DNA from: Microbacteriaceae bacterium
GTDB lineage: Bacteria > Actinomycetota > Actinomycetes > Actinomycetales > Microbacteriaceae
Assembly (NCBI GenBank): GCA_023254555.1
Contig: JALRLI010000002.1
Location: 1 to 35,397, forward strand
DNA length: 35,397 bases
Direction: 5' to 3'
In this document: piece by piece, positions 1-9,925 of the stretch
Numbering within the stretch: position 1 is the first letter of the stretch
Layout of the letters: every line of letters starts with the position of its first letter
Made by a program: the position numbers and the translations under genes
Notes under the pieces: model-generated
Told to the model about the DNA's origin: nothing
Database searches by the model: none
The model's input: only the letters and a program-made list of their open reading frames with translations

Positions 1-279
1 AAAAAAGGTCTCGATGGGCATGTTGTAGCGCAACTGCACAGGAAGACCTGTCTGCCCCTTGCGGCGGCGGTAGGCGATGGTTGACCAGAGGATGAGGCCC
101 CATGTGATCAACCCCACACCGAGCAGCACAACCCAAGAAGAAACCCAGAGGCTGGTGATGCCGTCGGTGAGGTTGGTGATACCAGCCTCACCGGGCAGAA
201 AGCCCCTTTGCTGCTCTGGCGTACACCCGGCCAATGTCAAGCCAACTGTTGCAGCCAGCGGGACGGCGAGCCATTTCAT
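1..279 (-). CDS. ctaC: Cytochrome c oxidase subunit II, N-terminal part (runs off the window)
   Basis: Minus-strand translation MKWLAVPLAATVGLTLAGCTPEQQRGFLPGEAGITNLTDGITSLWVSSWVVLLGVGLITWGLILWSTIAYRRRKGQTGLPVQLRYNMPIETFF: lipobox LAGC, TM helix and the typical CtaC motif RRRKGQTGLPVQLRYNMPIE. Confidence 0.9.
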   Translation of the reverse strand, partial: MKWLAVPLAATVGLTLAGCTPEQQRGFLPGEAGITNLTDGITSLWVSSWVVLLGVGLITWGLILWSTIAYRRRKGQTGLPVQLRYNMPIETFF

Positions 280-429
280 TCGACGATTGGAACGCACCGC
301 AAACCTTTCGAGACGATTCGATGTTCATGGCAACAGCTAATGCTGATGCTTATAGCAACATCTTACCGCTAATGAAGAGGCGTGAGGGACACGAACAGGC
401 GGATTTTGACGCTAAAGTTTGTAAGTTTT

Positions 430-813
430 CTAGCTGAAGCTATCGCCACAGGCGCAGCTCCCCTGCGCGTTGGGATTATCGATTGTAAATCCTTGCTTCT
501 CGATCGTGTCTTCGAAGTCAATCGTTGCTCCATCAAGGTATGGAACGCTCATTTTGTCGACAATTACTTCAACACCGTCGAAATCAACCACAGTGTCATT
601 ATCGAGATATCGCTCATCGAAGAAGAGCTGGTATATCAGCCCTGAGCAGCCGCCCGGCTGAACTGCCACCCGAAGACGCAAATCTTCGCGACCTTCACGA
701 GTGAGCAGAGCGCGCACTTTCTCTGCGGCTCCATCCGTCAACTTCACGCCGTGTGCCGCAGCGGTGTCAATCGCATCTGTCATTACAAGCTCCTCGGTTA
801 CTGTCTCTGACAA
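430..813 (-). CDS. erpA: Iron-sulfur cluster insertion protein (HesB/IscA/ErpA family)
   Basis: VQPGGCSGLIYQLFFDE...GSCACGDSFS: conserved Cys of A-type carriers (GGCSG, CxC). Confidence 0.92.
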   Translation of the reverse strand: MSETVTEELVMTDAIDTAAAHGVKLTDGAAEKVRALLTREGREDLRLRVAVQPGGCSGLIYQLFFDERYLDNDTVVDFDGVEVIVDKMSVPYLDGATIDFEDTIEKQGFTIDNPNAQGSCACGDSFS

Positions 814-926
814 TAGTAGACGTCGTTACTGCATATTCGCTGGAAAAAATGAATCTCACGGTAGAACTCATTCTCAGCAGGTAAAGTTATCGAGATACTG
901 CAATTCACGCCCAGAAAGAGCCCCCC

Positions 927-1499
927 GTGACCAAAGAGTCAAACGAAGCGAACGTAACCGATATCACTCCTGAGAAACCATCAGGCTTGAAGGGCAAACC
1001 CACCCCCACGCGCAAGCAGTCACAATCGAATCGGGCGCAGCCATTGGTCACGAACACGCGTCGTCCCGTCTCCAGCGCCGACAAAGCCGCGGTTGCTGAT
1101 GCCAGAGAGCGTGCGCGGCAGGGGTATGCGGCGGGCGAAGACAAATTCTTACCTGCCCGCGACAAGGGTCCACAACGCCGGTTCGTGCGTGACTTCGTTG
1201 ACGCGCGCACCAGTCTTGGCGAGTGGATGCTCCCACTGATGATTGTCATCGTGGTCACGACGTTCATCGACAACATGGTCGTCCAGTCGATTAGCCTCTT
1301 CACAATTTGGGGATATCTGGCTGTTTTGATTGTCGATTCGGTTATTCTTGGCACGAAATTGAAGCGTGCACTGATTGCTAAGTTTGGCGCTGAGAAGCTC
1401 CAGCCGGGCTTCCAGTGGTACGCGATTATGCGTTCAATCCAGATACGCAAACTGCGGATGCCAAAGACTCAGGTGAAGCGCGGTCAGTATCCTCGGTAA
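927..1499 (+). CDS. DUF3043 family membrane protein
   Basis: GTG start; RRFVRDFVDARTSLGEWMLPLMI followed by two TM helices, typical of actinobacterial DUF3043; divergent from erpA. Confidence 0.85.
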   Translation: MTKESNEANVTDITPEKPSGLKGKPTPTRKQSQSNRAQPLVTNTRRPVSSADKAAVADARERARQGYAAGEDKFLPARDKGPQRRFVRDFVDARTSLGEWMLPLMIVIVVTTFIDNMVVQSISLFTIWGYLAVLIVDSVILGTKLKRALIAKFGAEKLQPGFQWYAIMRSIQIRKLRMPKTQVKRGQYPR

Positions 1500-2527
1500 C
1501 CGAGTCGCTCAAGCCCGCGATTGATGCGTCTAGCCCAGAGCGGACCCTCGTACAGGAACGCAGTGTAGCCCTGCACTAAGTCTGCTCCGGCTTGTAACCT
1601 CTCCAACACATCTTCTGCAGTGGTGACTCCGCCAACCGAAATGATGCAAAAGTTTCCGTCGAGCCGGTTCCGAAGTTCCTGCAACACTTGAAGCGATCGG
1701 GTCTTGAGCGGGGGCCCCGAAAGTCCTCCCTCTCCAGCTGCCTCAATCAATGACGGGGCAGACTTCAGATTCTCTCGCGAGAGAGTTGTGTTTGTCGCAA
1801 TCACACCAGCCAGTTGAATGCGTGACACGAGGTCGGCAACTTCACCAATTGCGTCATCACTGAGATCTGGCGCGATTTTCACCAGCAGCGGCGTTTGACC
1901 GGCTGCCGCCTTAACCGCAAGGAGCAAGGGTTCAAGTCTTGAGATTTCCTGTAGTCCTCTCAACCCCGGAGTATTCGGGGAGCTCACATTAACCACGAGG
2001 TAATCTGCTACAGGCGCTAAGAGCTCCGTACTCGTGACGTAGTCAGCGATAGCATCTTCGACGTCGACGACTCGGCTCTTGCCGATATTCACACCAATGA
2101 CCGGCCTGCGCTTGGAAAGTCGCGCTTTCTCAATCCTGGGCAGAATCGCTGCCGCACCATCGTTGTTGAACCCCATTCGGTTTACCACTGCTCGATCCGC
2201 GATGAGTCGAAAGAGGCGAGGTTTCTCGTTCCCTGGCTGTGACCGCGCCGTGACCGTCCCAATTTCAATGTGCCCGAAGCCAATGTTGCCCAGGGCCAGC
2301 ACTCCAGTTGCACCCTTGTCAAAGCCAGCGGCAAGTCCGAAAGGGCTTGCAAACTTGAGCCCCAGCGCTTCGACCTCGAGCGATTTGTCAGGCTTGGTGA
2401 ATGCTCGGGCGGCTCCTCCGAAGCCGACCTTAGTCTTCAGCTTGATGGCGTCGAATCCAATGTGATGCGCTCGCTCCGCATCCATGCGAGCAAAAACCAA
2501 GCTGAAGAGAGCGGGATAGAGACGCAT
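1484..2527 (-). CDS. pyrD: Dihydroorotate dehydrogenase (quinone), class 2
   Basis: FGLAAGFDKGA, VVNVSSPNTPGLRGLQ, IISVGGVTTAEDVLERLQAGADLVQGYTAFLYEGP motifs. Confidence 0.96.
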   Translation of the reverse strand: MRLYPALFSLVFARMDAERAHHIGFDAIKLKTKVGFGGAARAFTKPDKSLEVEALGLKFASPFGLAAGFDKGATGVLALGNIGFGHIEIGTVTARSQPGNEKPRLFRLIADRAVVNRMGFNNDGAAAILPRIEKARLSKRRPVIGVNIGKSRVVDVEDAIADYVTSTELLAPVADYLVVNVSSPNTPGLRGLQEISRLEPLLLAVKAAAGQTPLLVKIAPDLSDDAIGEVADLVSRIQLAGVIATNTTLSRENLKSAPSLIEAAGEGGLSGPPLKTRSLQVLQELRNRLDGNFCIISVGGVTTAEDVLERLQAGADLVQGYTAFLYEGPLWARRINRGLERLGYRGY

Positions 2528-2997
2528 CAGTCACCTTCTTGACGGTCCGCGGAGTGTTCCGCACGGAGTGCAGCAATCGCTGCTTCAAAGTCTTCTAGGG
2601 AGTCAAAAGCCTGGTACACGCTAGCGAAGCGCATGAAGGCAACCTCGTCCAGATCCCTGAGGTGCGGCAGCACTGATAACCCGATGTCGTTGGCGTCAAG
2701 CTGGCTAGCACCGCTTGCACGAAGAGTTTCTTCTACTTGCTGTGCTAGAAGCGCCAGGTCGGTTTCGGTAACTGGCCTGCCTTGACATGCTTTTCTTACC
2801 CCACTCATGACTTTCTCGCGGCTGAACGGTTCAACAACACCGCTGCGTTTAATCACAGTCAAACTTGCCGTTTCGGTGGTGCTGAATCGTCGTCCGCACT
2901 CTGGACACTGACGCCGCCGCCGAATGGCCAGACCGTCGTCCGACGTGCGCGAGTCGATCACGCGCGAGTCTGGATGACGACAAAATGGGCAGTGCAC
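2527..2997 (-). CDS. nrdR: Transcriptional repressor NrdR
   Basis: [42 protein letters not shown] zinc ribbon plus ATP-cone. Confidence 0.97.
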   Translation of the reverse strand: MHCPFCRHPDSRVIDSRTSDDGLAIRRRRQCPECGRRFSTTETASLTVIKRSGVVEPFSREKVMSGVRKACQGRPVTETDLALLAQQVEETLRASGASQLDANDIGLSVLPHLRDLDEVAFMRFASVYQAFDSLEDFEAAIAALRAEHSADRQEGD

Positions 2998-3002
2998 GCG
3001 AA

Positions 3003-4310
3003 TTAATCCTCAAACCGAATCTGCACAGATTCTGCGTGCGCAGGCAGCTCTTCAGCCTCAGCCAATACACTCAGCGGTTCGACAATCTGTCGGAGTGCAC
3101 CGGAATCATAGGCGACGACCTGCTGTGCACGCATGAACGTCTGAGTGCTGAGCCCCGAGGCAAACCTCGCGGTGCCGCCAGTGGGCAACACGTGATTGGA
3201 GCCGCCGATATAGTCTCCGACAGCGACCGGAGTGAATGGCCCAATAAAGATCACACCGGCGTTTTTCACACCGGAAAGTGCTGCGTCAACATTGCGCACA
3301 TGAAGCTCGAGGTGCTCGGGCGCATAGGCATTCACCACTCGGATTCCGAAGTCGAGACTGTCGACCAGGATGATGCGAGACTGCTCACCACTCAGGGCGG
3401 TTTTTACACGCTCACTGTGCTGTGTCAGCGATACTTGTTTTTCAAGCTCAGCAAGCACCGCGCTTGCCAACGGCATCGAATCAGTGACGAGAACAGAAGC
3501 TGCCGCTTCATCGTGTTCAGCCTGGCTGATGAGGTCACTCGCCAAAAATTTAGGGTTGGCATCCGCGTCGGCCAGCACCATGATCTCTGTTGTGCCTGCT
3601 TCCGAGTCGATACCCACCAACCCGTTAACGACCCGCTTTGCTGCCGCGACGAAAATGTTACCTGGTCCGGTCACGATATCGACCTGCTCGAGTTCAATAT
3701 CTGGCACTCCGTAGGCAAACGCGGCGATAGCGCCTGCTCCACCAATTGCATAAATTTCAGTGATGTCGAGAAGTGCCGCCGCGGCGAGAATTGTGGGATG
3801 AACCAATCCACCAAATTCCCGTTGTGCAGGTGATGCGAGCGCAATGTCTGACACGCCTGCGACCTGTGCTGAAACGACGTTCATGATTACCGACGATGGA
3901 TATACCGCCTTCCCGCCAGGGACATAGAGTCCAACGCGGTTCACAGGTACCCAGCGTTGTTCGACTACACCACCACTGGCAATTTCGGTAACCGAGTTTT
4001 TTGGAAGTTGCCCTTCGGAACCGAGTCGAACGCGACGAATCGCCTCACGCATCGCTGTGATCACCTCTGGGTTGGTGGCTTTAAGAGCTGCATTCCTCTG
4101 CTCGAGCGTTATTTTGAGGCTGTGGCCGGTAACTCGATCAAACTTCTCAGCTTGTTCATACAGCGCGTCTACACCCCGTTCAGCGACGTCTGTCACCAGT
4201 TGCTCTACCTGCTCGATTGTTGCGCGCACATCAGTTTTCGGTCGGGGCAGAATTGCCGAAAGCTCGCGGTTGGTGAGACTTTTCGCGCGTAAATCGAGGA
4301 GGTGCATCAT
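3003..4310 (-). CDS. hisD: Histidinol dehydrogenase
   Basis: [62 protein letters not shown] motifs. Confidence 0.96.
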   Translation of the reverse strand: MMHLLDLRAKSLTNRELSAILPRPKTDVRATIEQVEQLVTDVAERGVDALYEQAEKFDRVTGHSLKITLEQRNAALKATNPEVITAMREAIRRVRLGSEGQLPKNSVTEIASGGVVEQRWVPVNRVGLYVPGGKAVYPSSVIMNVVSAQVAGVSDIALASPAQREFGGLVHPTILAAAALLDITEIYAIGGAGAIAAFAYGVPDIELEQVDIVTGPGNIFVAAAKRVVNGLVGIDSEAGTTEIMVLADADANPKFLASDLISQAEHDEAAASVLVTDSMPLASAVLAELEKQVSLTQHSERVKTALSGEQSRIILVDSLDFGIRVVNAYAPEHLELHVRNVDAALSGVKNAGVIFIGPFTPVAVGDYIGGSNHVLPTGGTARFASGLSTQTFMRAQQVVAYDSGALRQIVEPLSVLAEAEELPAHAESVQIRFED

Positions 4311-4395
4311 TTGTCTACGAGTCTATCGCGTGTAATGCGAAGCCATCTTCAGCGAATTGATTTGTGTTTCTGCGCAGGATGGTGAGAATTGAATC

Positions 4396-5196
4396 ATGCC
4401 AAAACTCGCACTCACTATCGCAGGTTCAGAAGCCACAGGTGGCGCAGGCGCCCAGGCCGATTTGAAGACTTTTCAGGAGCAGGGTGTCTACGGAATGATC
4501 GCATTGACATGCATCGTTTCATTCGATCCGGCTCATGGCTGGGGTCACCGATTCGTTCCAGTAGACAAACAGGTGATTGATGATCAGATTGACGCCATCA
4601 CCGGCGCTTATGGCCCTGAGCGATTGGACACGGTAAAAATTGGCATGCTCGGTACGCCCGACACCATCTCCGTAGTGGCGAAGAATCTCAGAGACCGACG
4701 CTTCACCAATGTCGTTCTCGATCCAGTGCTCATCTGCAAAGGGCAGGAGCCAGGCGCTGCACTCGATACCGACAATGCGCTGAAGGCAGAAATTCTCCCG
4801 CTCGCTACTGTCGTGACTCCGAACCATTTTGAAGCTATTCAGCTTTCTGGAGTCGAAGACATCACTTCTGAAGAAGATCTTGTGAATGCAGCGAAGCTCA
4901 TTTTTGACCGATTCGGCGCGACGGTTGTTGCCAAGGGTGGTGTGCGCATCGAGGGTGCAGACGCAGTCGATGTGTTCTATGACGGGAAAACGCTCGAGAT
5001 TCTCCGAGCACCCAAGGTTGGCGAGGTCGCAGTCAGCGGCGCGGGTTGCACACTAGCTGCTGCTATCGCAGCGCAGCTTGCAAAGGGTCACAGTGAGCTG
5101 GACGCTGTTCGTAACGCAAAGGAATTCGTGACGAAGGCAATTATCGAGCGCGTAGCGTCAAACGCCCCATTCGAAGCAGTTTGGCAAGGCGCCTAG
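4396..5196 (+). CDS. Pyridoxal/pyridoxine kinase (PdxK/ThiD ribokinase family)
   Basis: LTIAGSEATGGAGAQADLKTFQEQGVYGM; VVLDPVLICKGQE; SGAGCTLAAAIAAQLAKG. Substrate (PL vs HMP) not resolvable by eye. Confidence 0.85.
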   Translation: MPKLALTIAGSEATGGAGAQADLKTFQEQGVYGMIALTCIVSFDPAHGWGHRFVPVDKQVIDDQIDAITGAYGPERLDTVKIGMLGTPDTISVVAKNLRDRRFTNVVLDPVLICKGQEPGAALDTDNALKAEILPLATVVTPNHFEAIQLSGVEDITSEEDLVNAAKLIFDRFGATVVAKGGVRIEGADAVDVFYDGKTLEILRAPKVGEVAVSGAGCTLAAAIAAQLAKGHSELDAVRNAKEFVTKAIIERVASNAPFEAVWQGA

Positions 5197-5207
5197 TCTC
5201 GTTGTTG

Positions 5208-5280
5208 TGGATCTGAGGGGACTCGAACCCCTGACCCCCTGCATGCCATGCAGGTGCGCTACCAGCTGCGCCACAGACCC
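5208..5280 (-). tRNA. tRNA-Ala (anticodon GGC)
   Basis: Minus strand GGGTCTGTGGCGCAGCTGGTAGCGCACCTGCATGGCATGCAGGGGGTCAGGGGTTCGAGTCCCCTCAGATCCA: full cloverleaf, loop ATGGCAT. Confidence 0.96.
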
Positions 5281-5328
5281 ATAAGGAAGTCGGGCGAATA
5301 CTCACCCGACAACAAGACGATTCTACAC

Positions 5329-5703
5329 CTATGCGGAGGGTTCCAAACCTCGCTCCAACGCAATTGCAGGACAGTCTTTCCACAGACGTTCCAAATCGTA
5401 ATAAGCACGTTCTTCTTGATGAAACACATGCACGATTATGTCGCCGAAGTCGAGCAAGACCCAGCGACCTTCTCCCCTACCCTCGCGACGCAGCGTTTTC
5501 GTGCCAGCTTGATTGAGTGCATCCTCGATACCGTCTGCAATAGCTTGCACATTTCGTTCCGACCGACCGCTGATCAACAGAAACGCATCAGCCAACGGGA
5601 AGATTTCGGAAACGTCCAAGGCAACAAAATCTTCACCGGATTTCTGCTCACCGGCAGCTACTGCAGTTTGCAGCGCACTCCGCACTCCCTCGTTTATCGT
5701 CAT
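5329..5703 (-). CDS. rsfS: Ribosome silencing factor RsfS
   Basis: GEDFVALDVSEIFPLADAFLLISGRSERNVQAIADGIEDAL...RWVLLDFGDIIVHVFHQEERAYYDLERLW. Start at MTINEG, 4-bp overlap with the upstream gene. Confidence 0.95.
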   Translation of the reverse strand: MTINEGVRSALQTAVAAGEQKSGEDFVALDVSEIFPLADAFLLISGRSERNVQAIADGIEDALNQAGTKTLRREGRGEGRWVLLDFGDIIVHVFHQEERAYYDLERLWKDCPAIALERGLEPSA

Positions 5704-6974
5704 CCAAAGAGTCCTGTGGATACAGCCCACACGACAACGCCGGCAACGACAACTATGACACTACCTGCCGAAATCGCAAGCACCATTGGCAGTTTCTTGT
5801 TCTTCGGTGGAGCGCTCGAAACGATGGCGTTCTTGGAGTCGAGTGCGCTGATTGCTCTCGCAGCAGAAACAGGTTCATTCGTCGACTCGGGCTGCATGTT
5901 GATTTCATGCACGTCGTGTCCGAGTACCGCCGCTTCGTGAGCATCGAGATTATCAATGAGTGCCTCATGGGATCCCGTTTCACCAAGGGATTTAGGAAGC
6001 TCAATCGAACCGGTGATGAATATTTCGCCGGTCTCATTCAGTGAACCCGAGATGTCGGTGGTGTCGGGCATCACAGGCAAAATCAAGGCAGCAGTGTTCG
6101 TCGAAGACGCTGCGCCCTCGTCAGCCACCGCACGCGTGATGAGATCGTCGAACGCCCCAGAGTCTTCGCTGCTCTCAATAGATGTGCTCGGCGTGAACCC
6201 GATAGTGGGTGTTGACTGGGTATCAAAAATCGACCGAGACTCAGGAAGCGGCGAAACCTCAGGGAAGGTGTAGGCCTTGACCTCAGTTTCGGGCTCAGTT
6301 CGGGTTTCTAGGTCGGTTTCGTTCGCGGCGTCAACGGTCTCTGAATCAGCAGCATCAACCGGTTGGGTCGCATCACTAACCGGATCGGAGGATTCGGGTG
6401 CATCCTGACTCGATTGGTGCGATGCTGCTGCAGCCTCGACGGAGTCTGCAGCAACGGAAGCAGCAGCGGTAGTCGCAGCCGCAGCGCCCGCTCGCTTCCA
6501 GGGGAACTTGAATCCTGTCGATTTAGGAGCTGCTACCGGTTTTTCATCAGTTGCAATTTCGTCTATGACATCGTCATCTGTGTCGGGTGCAGTATCGAGC
6601 TCAACATCTTCGACGAACTCTTCGTCAATCTGAACCAGCACTGCAGCCTCCGCAAACGAAGCGTCAGATTTACCCGCTCCTTCTGGTTCAGCAGTGACCT
6701 CCGGTTCCGGACGAACTTCCTCATCAACGACTGATACAGCCTCAGCCGCAGCAGCTTCTGCAAGCCACAGTTCTCGAAGCTGGCGACGCGAGAGCGGTTG
6801 TCCATCTTCGCCAATTATTGGGATGCTCGCCGTTTCAGGCACATTCGCCGGATCGAGCAGAATAATAGGCTCAGAGACAGGATGCGAGTCGTCACTGGCT
6901 TCGGCATCGGCGGATACCCAGCCCTCGCGCTCGCGAAGTTCACGCCTGCTCAGCGTGCGGCCTTCTTCTGTCAT
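5700..6974 (-). CDS. Uncharacterised acidic low-complexity protein with two SRRxLRE motifs and a C-terminal TM anchor
   Basis: ORF between nadD and rsfS with 4-bp overlaps on both sides; [12 protein letters not shown] and [11 protein letters not shown]-terminus [34 protein letters not shown]. Confidence 0.85.
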   Translation of the reverse strand: MTEEGRTLSRRELREREGWVSADAEASDDSHPVSEPIILLDPANVPETASIPIIGEDGQPLSRRQLRELWLAEAAAAEAVSVVDEEVRPEPEVTAEPEGAGKSDASFAEAAVLVQIDEEFVEDVELDTAPDTDDDVIDEIATDEKPVAAPKSTGFKFPWKRAGAAAATTAAASVAADSVEAAAASHQSSQDAPESSDPVSDATQPVDAADSETVDAANETDLETRTEPETEVKAYTFPEVSPLPESRSIFDTQSTPTIGFTPSTSIESSEDSGAFDDLITRAVADEGAASSTNTAALILPVMPDTTDISGSLNETGEIFITGSIELPKSLGETGSHEALIDNLDAHEAAVLGHDVHEINMQPESTNEPVSAARAISALDSKNAIVSSAPPKNKKLPMVLAISAGSVIVVVAGVVVWAVSTGLFG

Positions 6975-7564
6975 GAACTACTCCGGTAAAGATTGTTTTT
7001 TGCAATGTATTGCACCACCCCGTCTGGCACCAGGTACCAGATAGGCATTCCCTCGCTAACCCGCTTTCTACAGTCAGTAGAAGAGATTGCGAGTGCAGGA
7101 ATCTCTAGCAAGCTTACGTCGTCGGGGGAAAATTCAGAAATAGCGAGCGGATGACCGGGTCTGGACACCCCAACAAAATGGGCCAACTCCGTCAGATGCG
7201 ACGTGTCTTTCCATGAGCTGAGGTCAGCGAGGGCATCCGCTCCCGTGATGAAGAAAAGCTTCGCTTGTGGGTACTGTTTGTGCAGGTCGGTCAGGGTGTC
7301 AATTGTGTAGGTTGTGCCATTCCTGTCGATGTCCACCCTGCTCACCGCGAACATAGGATTTGCAGCTGTGGCGATCACCGACATCAGGTAACGATCTTCC
7401 GCACTCGCAGTTGCACGTTTATGCCAGGGGTTACCACTCGGCACGAAAATGACGAGGTCGAGGTCGAACTTCTCTGCAACCTCACTTGCAGCAACCAAAT
7501 GCCCATTGTGAATCGGGTCGAAAGTTCCACCCATGACTCCGATGCGCTGCAGTGATTGTGTCAT
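6971..7564 (-). CDS. nadD: Nicotinate-nucleotide adenylyltransferase
   Basis: [74 protein letters not shown]. Confidence 0.97.
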   Translation of the reverse strand: MTQSLQRIGVMGGTFDPIHNGHLVAASEVAEKFDLDLVIFVPSGNPWHKRATASAEDRYLMSVIATAANPMFAVSRVDIDRNGTTYTIDTLTDLHKQYPQAKLFFITGADALADLSSWKDTSHLTELAHFVGVSRPGHPLAISEFSPDDVSLLEIPALAISSTDCRKRVSEGMPIWYLVPDGVVQYIAKNNLYRSSS

Positions 7565-7582
7565 TGCTGAGCCAGAATTCTT

Positions 7583-7599
7583 CCCCTCATGAAGAGGGG
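7583..7599. terminator. GC-rich hairpin CCCCTC-ATGAA-GAGGGG between the small membrane-protein gene and nadD
   Basis: Perfect 6-bp stem, 5-nt loop, in the 42-bp gap; no clear U-tract, so a terminator role is tentative. Confidence 0.35.
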
Positions 7600-7606
7600 T
7601 GATGAA

Positions 7607-7807
7607 CTAGTGGTTCGAACCCTCGTGCTCGCGAGCGTACTGCTCAGCCTTATCGGCGTGGCGGTTTGCAACATCTCTGAAGCTCCAGAAAACGAGCGCA
7701 ACCGACACGAACACAGTGAGTGCAATCAGACCAAAGACGATAGGAGGAAGTGGGAGTTCGTTAACAACTTCAGCCTCGGTAGCGAGGACGCTCAGTGCGA
7801 GTGACAT
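7607..7807 (-). CDS. Small single-TM membrane protein of unknown function
   Basis: MSLALSVLATEAEVVNELPLPPIVFGLIALTVFVSVALVFWSFRDVANRHADKAEQYAREHEGSNH; one TM helix; co-directional between proA and nadD. Confidence 0.8.
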   Translation of the reverse strand: MSLALSVLATEAEVVNELPLPPIVFGLIALTVFVSVALVFWSFRDVANRHADKAEQYAREHEGSNH

Positions 7808-7857
7808 CTACAATCTCGATTCTTTGATGAGAAACTTACGCTTTATTCTATTCGGTT

Positions 7858-9135
7858 CTAAGTGCGCACTTGTCCCGTGCCACGCACGATCCATTTCGTG
7901 CTGGTGAGTTCTGGCAACCCCATCGGCCCGCGTGCATGCAATTTTTGCGTGCTAATGCCGACTTCCGCTCCGAAACCAAATTCGCCGCCGTCAGTGAATC
8001 TGGTCGAAGCATTCACCATAACCACCGCAGAATCGACCTCGCTCAAAAACTTTTCTGCATTGGCAAAATCGTTCGTGACTATGGTCTCTGTATGGTGCGT
8101 TGAGTATTCGGCGATGTGTTCAATCGCCTCTTCAACAGAGTCGACTATTTTTGCCGAGAGAATGAGAGAGTGGTATTCGGTTGACCAATCACTTTGCTCA
8201 ACTTTGCCCAAGTTGGGGATGCGTGCCCTAAGCGCATCATCGGCACGAACTTCAACCGTATTCGAGGCCAACGCATCAAAAACAGCAGTGAAGACCTCGT
8301 CAGCCACATCTTTGTGCACGAGGAGCGTTTCTGCAGCGTTGCAGACGCTCGGGCGGTGCGTTTTGGCATTGATGACGATATCTCTCGCCATGATCGAATC
8401 AGCGCTGGCGTCCACGAAAACATGCACGACACCCGCTCCGGTTTCAATAACCGGCACCGTGGATGAGGTGACAACGTTCTGAATGAGTTCGGCACCGCCA
8501 CGAGGAATAAGCACATCGACAAATCCGCGCGCCTTCATGAGCTGCTCGGCCCCGGCGCGACCAAATTCATCGATAGAGATTGCGCACTCGCTCGGGAGGC
8601 CGGATGCGCGGAGAGCTTGCTGCATACTCGCAACGAGAACTTGATTAGAACTCGCCGCAGCGCTCCCGCCACGTAACACCGCACAGTTTCCACTCTTCAG
8701 AGCCAGCGCGGCGATATCGACGGTTACATTCGGTCGAGCCTCGTAAATTGCACCGATAACTCCGAACGGAACGCGAACCTGCGTAATGTCGAGACCGTTC
8801 GCAAGGGTACTACCACGCACCACTGTCCCAACCGGATCGGGCAGCGCGACGACGTCACGAACCGCGGCCGCAAGCGCTCGAATTCGGTCTTCAGTCAGCA
8901 ACAACCGATCAAGCATGTACTCACTCATCCCGCTCGCGCGGCCCCGCTCGAGGTCTTCAGCATTTGCGGCGATGATCGTTTGCGTATCTCGCTCAAGTTG
9001 CGCGGCGATATGTTCGAGTGCTGAATTCTTCTGAGCAGTGGTCGCAGTAGCAAGTGTGCGGGATGCGCTACGAGCTGCCTGAAGCTTCTCGAAGAACTTG
9101 TCGCGCGCAAATTCTGTTGTGTCAGTCACAGTCAT
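7858..9135 (-). CDS. proA: Gamma-glutamyl phosphate reductase
   Basis: RVPFGVIGAIYEARPNVTVDIAALALKSGNCAVLRGGSAA; NAKTHRPSVCNAAETLLVH; GGEFGFGAEVGISTQKLHARGPMGLPELTSTKW. Start at MTVTDTTEF. Confidence 0.97.
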   Translation of the reverse strand: MTVTDTTEFARDKFFEKLQAARSASRTLATATTAQKNSALEHIAAQLERDTQTIIAANAEDLERGRASGMSEYMLDRLLLTEDRIRALAAAVRDVVALPDPVGTVVRGSTLANGLDITQVRVPFGVIGAIYEARPNVTVDIAALALKSGNCAVLRGGSAAASSNQVLVASMQQALRASGLPSECAISIDEFGRAGAEQLMKARGFVDVLIPRGGAELIQNVVTSSTVPVIETGAGVVHVFVDASADSIMARDIVINAKTHRPSVCNAAETLLVHKDVADEVFTAVFDALASNTVEVRADDALRARIPNLGKVEQSDWSTEYHSLILSAKIVDSVEEAIEHIAEYSTHHTETIVTNDFANAEKFLSEVDSAVVMVNASTRFTDGGEFGFGAEVGISTQKLHARGPMGLPELTSTKWIVRGTGQVRT

Positions 9136-9139
9136 CTTT

Positions 9140-9925
9140 CTAGGATAATTGCGCGGGCTCGAACCAGGTACCAATCTTCTCGCCAGCGAGCAGTGTGGAG
9201 AACTGGTCAGTTGCAGTGAGCAGCACGCCCGTTCCAGACTCTGTAGCAAGCCGAGCCGCGGCGACCTTCGTTACAGCCCCGCCAGTCCCCCATCCTGAGC
9301 CCGCTTCACCGGTTTCTACCGTAGCCAGCGTATCCCCGTATTCGACGACGTCAATCCTCTCGGCGCCGGGCAGTTTTGGCGGTTTCGTGTAGAGCGCATC
9401 AGTATCAGACAGAAGAACGAGAACGTCTGCCTCAACCAGATTTGCCACCAAGGCTGCGAGGTGATCGTTATCGCCGAACCTAATCTCGTGCGTAGCGACA
9501 GTGTCATTCTCATTGACGATGGGGAGAACACCGAGGCCCAGCAATCGTTCCATCGCCTGCTTTGCGTTCGACTTGTGGGTTGCATTCAACATGTCACCAG
9601 CAGTCAACAAGACCTGCGCTCCTACGATGTTGTAGCGGTTCAGCTCTTCCTGATAGCGGTGCACGAGCACGCTTTGTCCGACAGCCGCGGCCGCTTGTTG
9701 GGTGGCGAGATCGTCTGGTCGGCTTTCGAGCTTCAAAATTGGAATTCCTGTGGCAATTGCCCCACTTGAAACCAAGACCACCTGGCAGCCAGAGGCGTAC
9801 AACTCCGTGAGTGTGTCTACGAGTCCAGCAATCTTTGAAGAGTTCGGCCCGCTAATCGATGATGAGCCAACTTTCACGACGATTCTCCGGCAGCTCTTCA
9901 GTACGGGTCTATTCATCGTCATCAT
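9140..9925 (-). CDS. proB: Glutamate 5-kinase
   Basis: [85 protein letters not shown]. Start near MMTMNRPV, inside the obgE 3' end. Confidence 0.96.
   Translation of the reverse strand: MMTMNRPVLKSCRRIVVKVGSSSISGPNSSKIAGLVDTLTELYASGCQVVLVSSGAIATGIPILKLESRPDDLATQQAAAAVGQSVLVHRYQEELNRYNIVGAQVLLTAGDMLNATHKSNAKQAMERLLGLGVLPIVNENDTVATHEIRFGDNDHLAALVANLVEADVLVLLSDTDALYTKPPKLPGAERIDVVEYGDTLATVETGEAGSGWGTGGAVTKVAAARLATESGTGVLLTATDQFSTLLAGEKIGTWFEPAQLS

Noticed and set aside
905-1450. 181-aa minus-strand ORF opposite DUF3043
   Set aside because: The plus-strand DUF3043 frame has clear family features; the minus frame does not.
2985-3833. 282-aa plus-strand ORF antisense to hisD
   Set aside because: Entirely opposite a well-conserved hisD; no recognisable domains; expected in a GC-moderate shadow frame.
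5289-5310. Hairpin GTCGGG...CCCGAC between rsfS and tRNA-Ala as an intrinsic terminator
   Set aside because: Only a 6-bp stem with a 10-nt loop and no U-tract on the minus strand; too weak to call.
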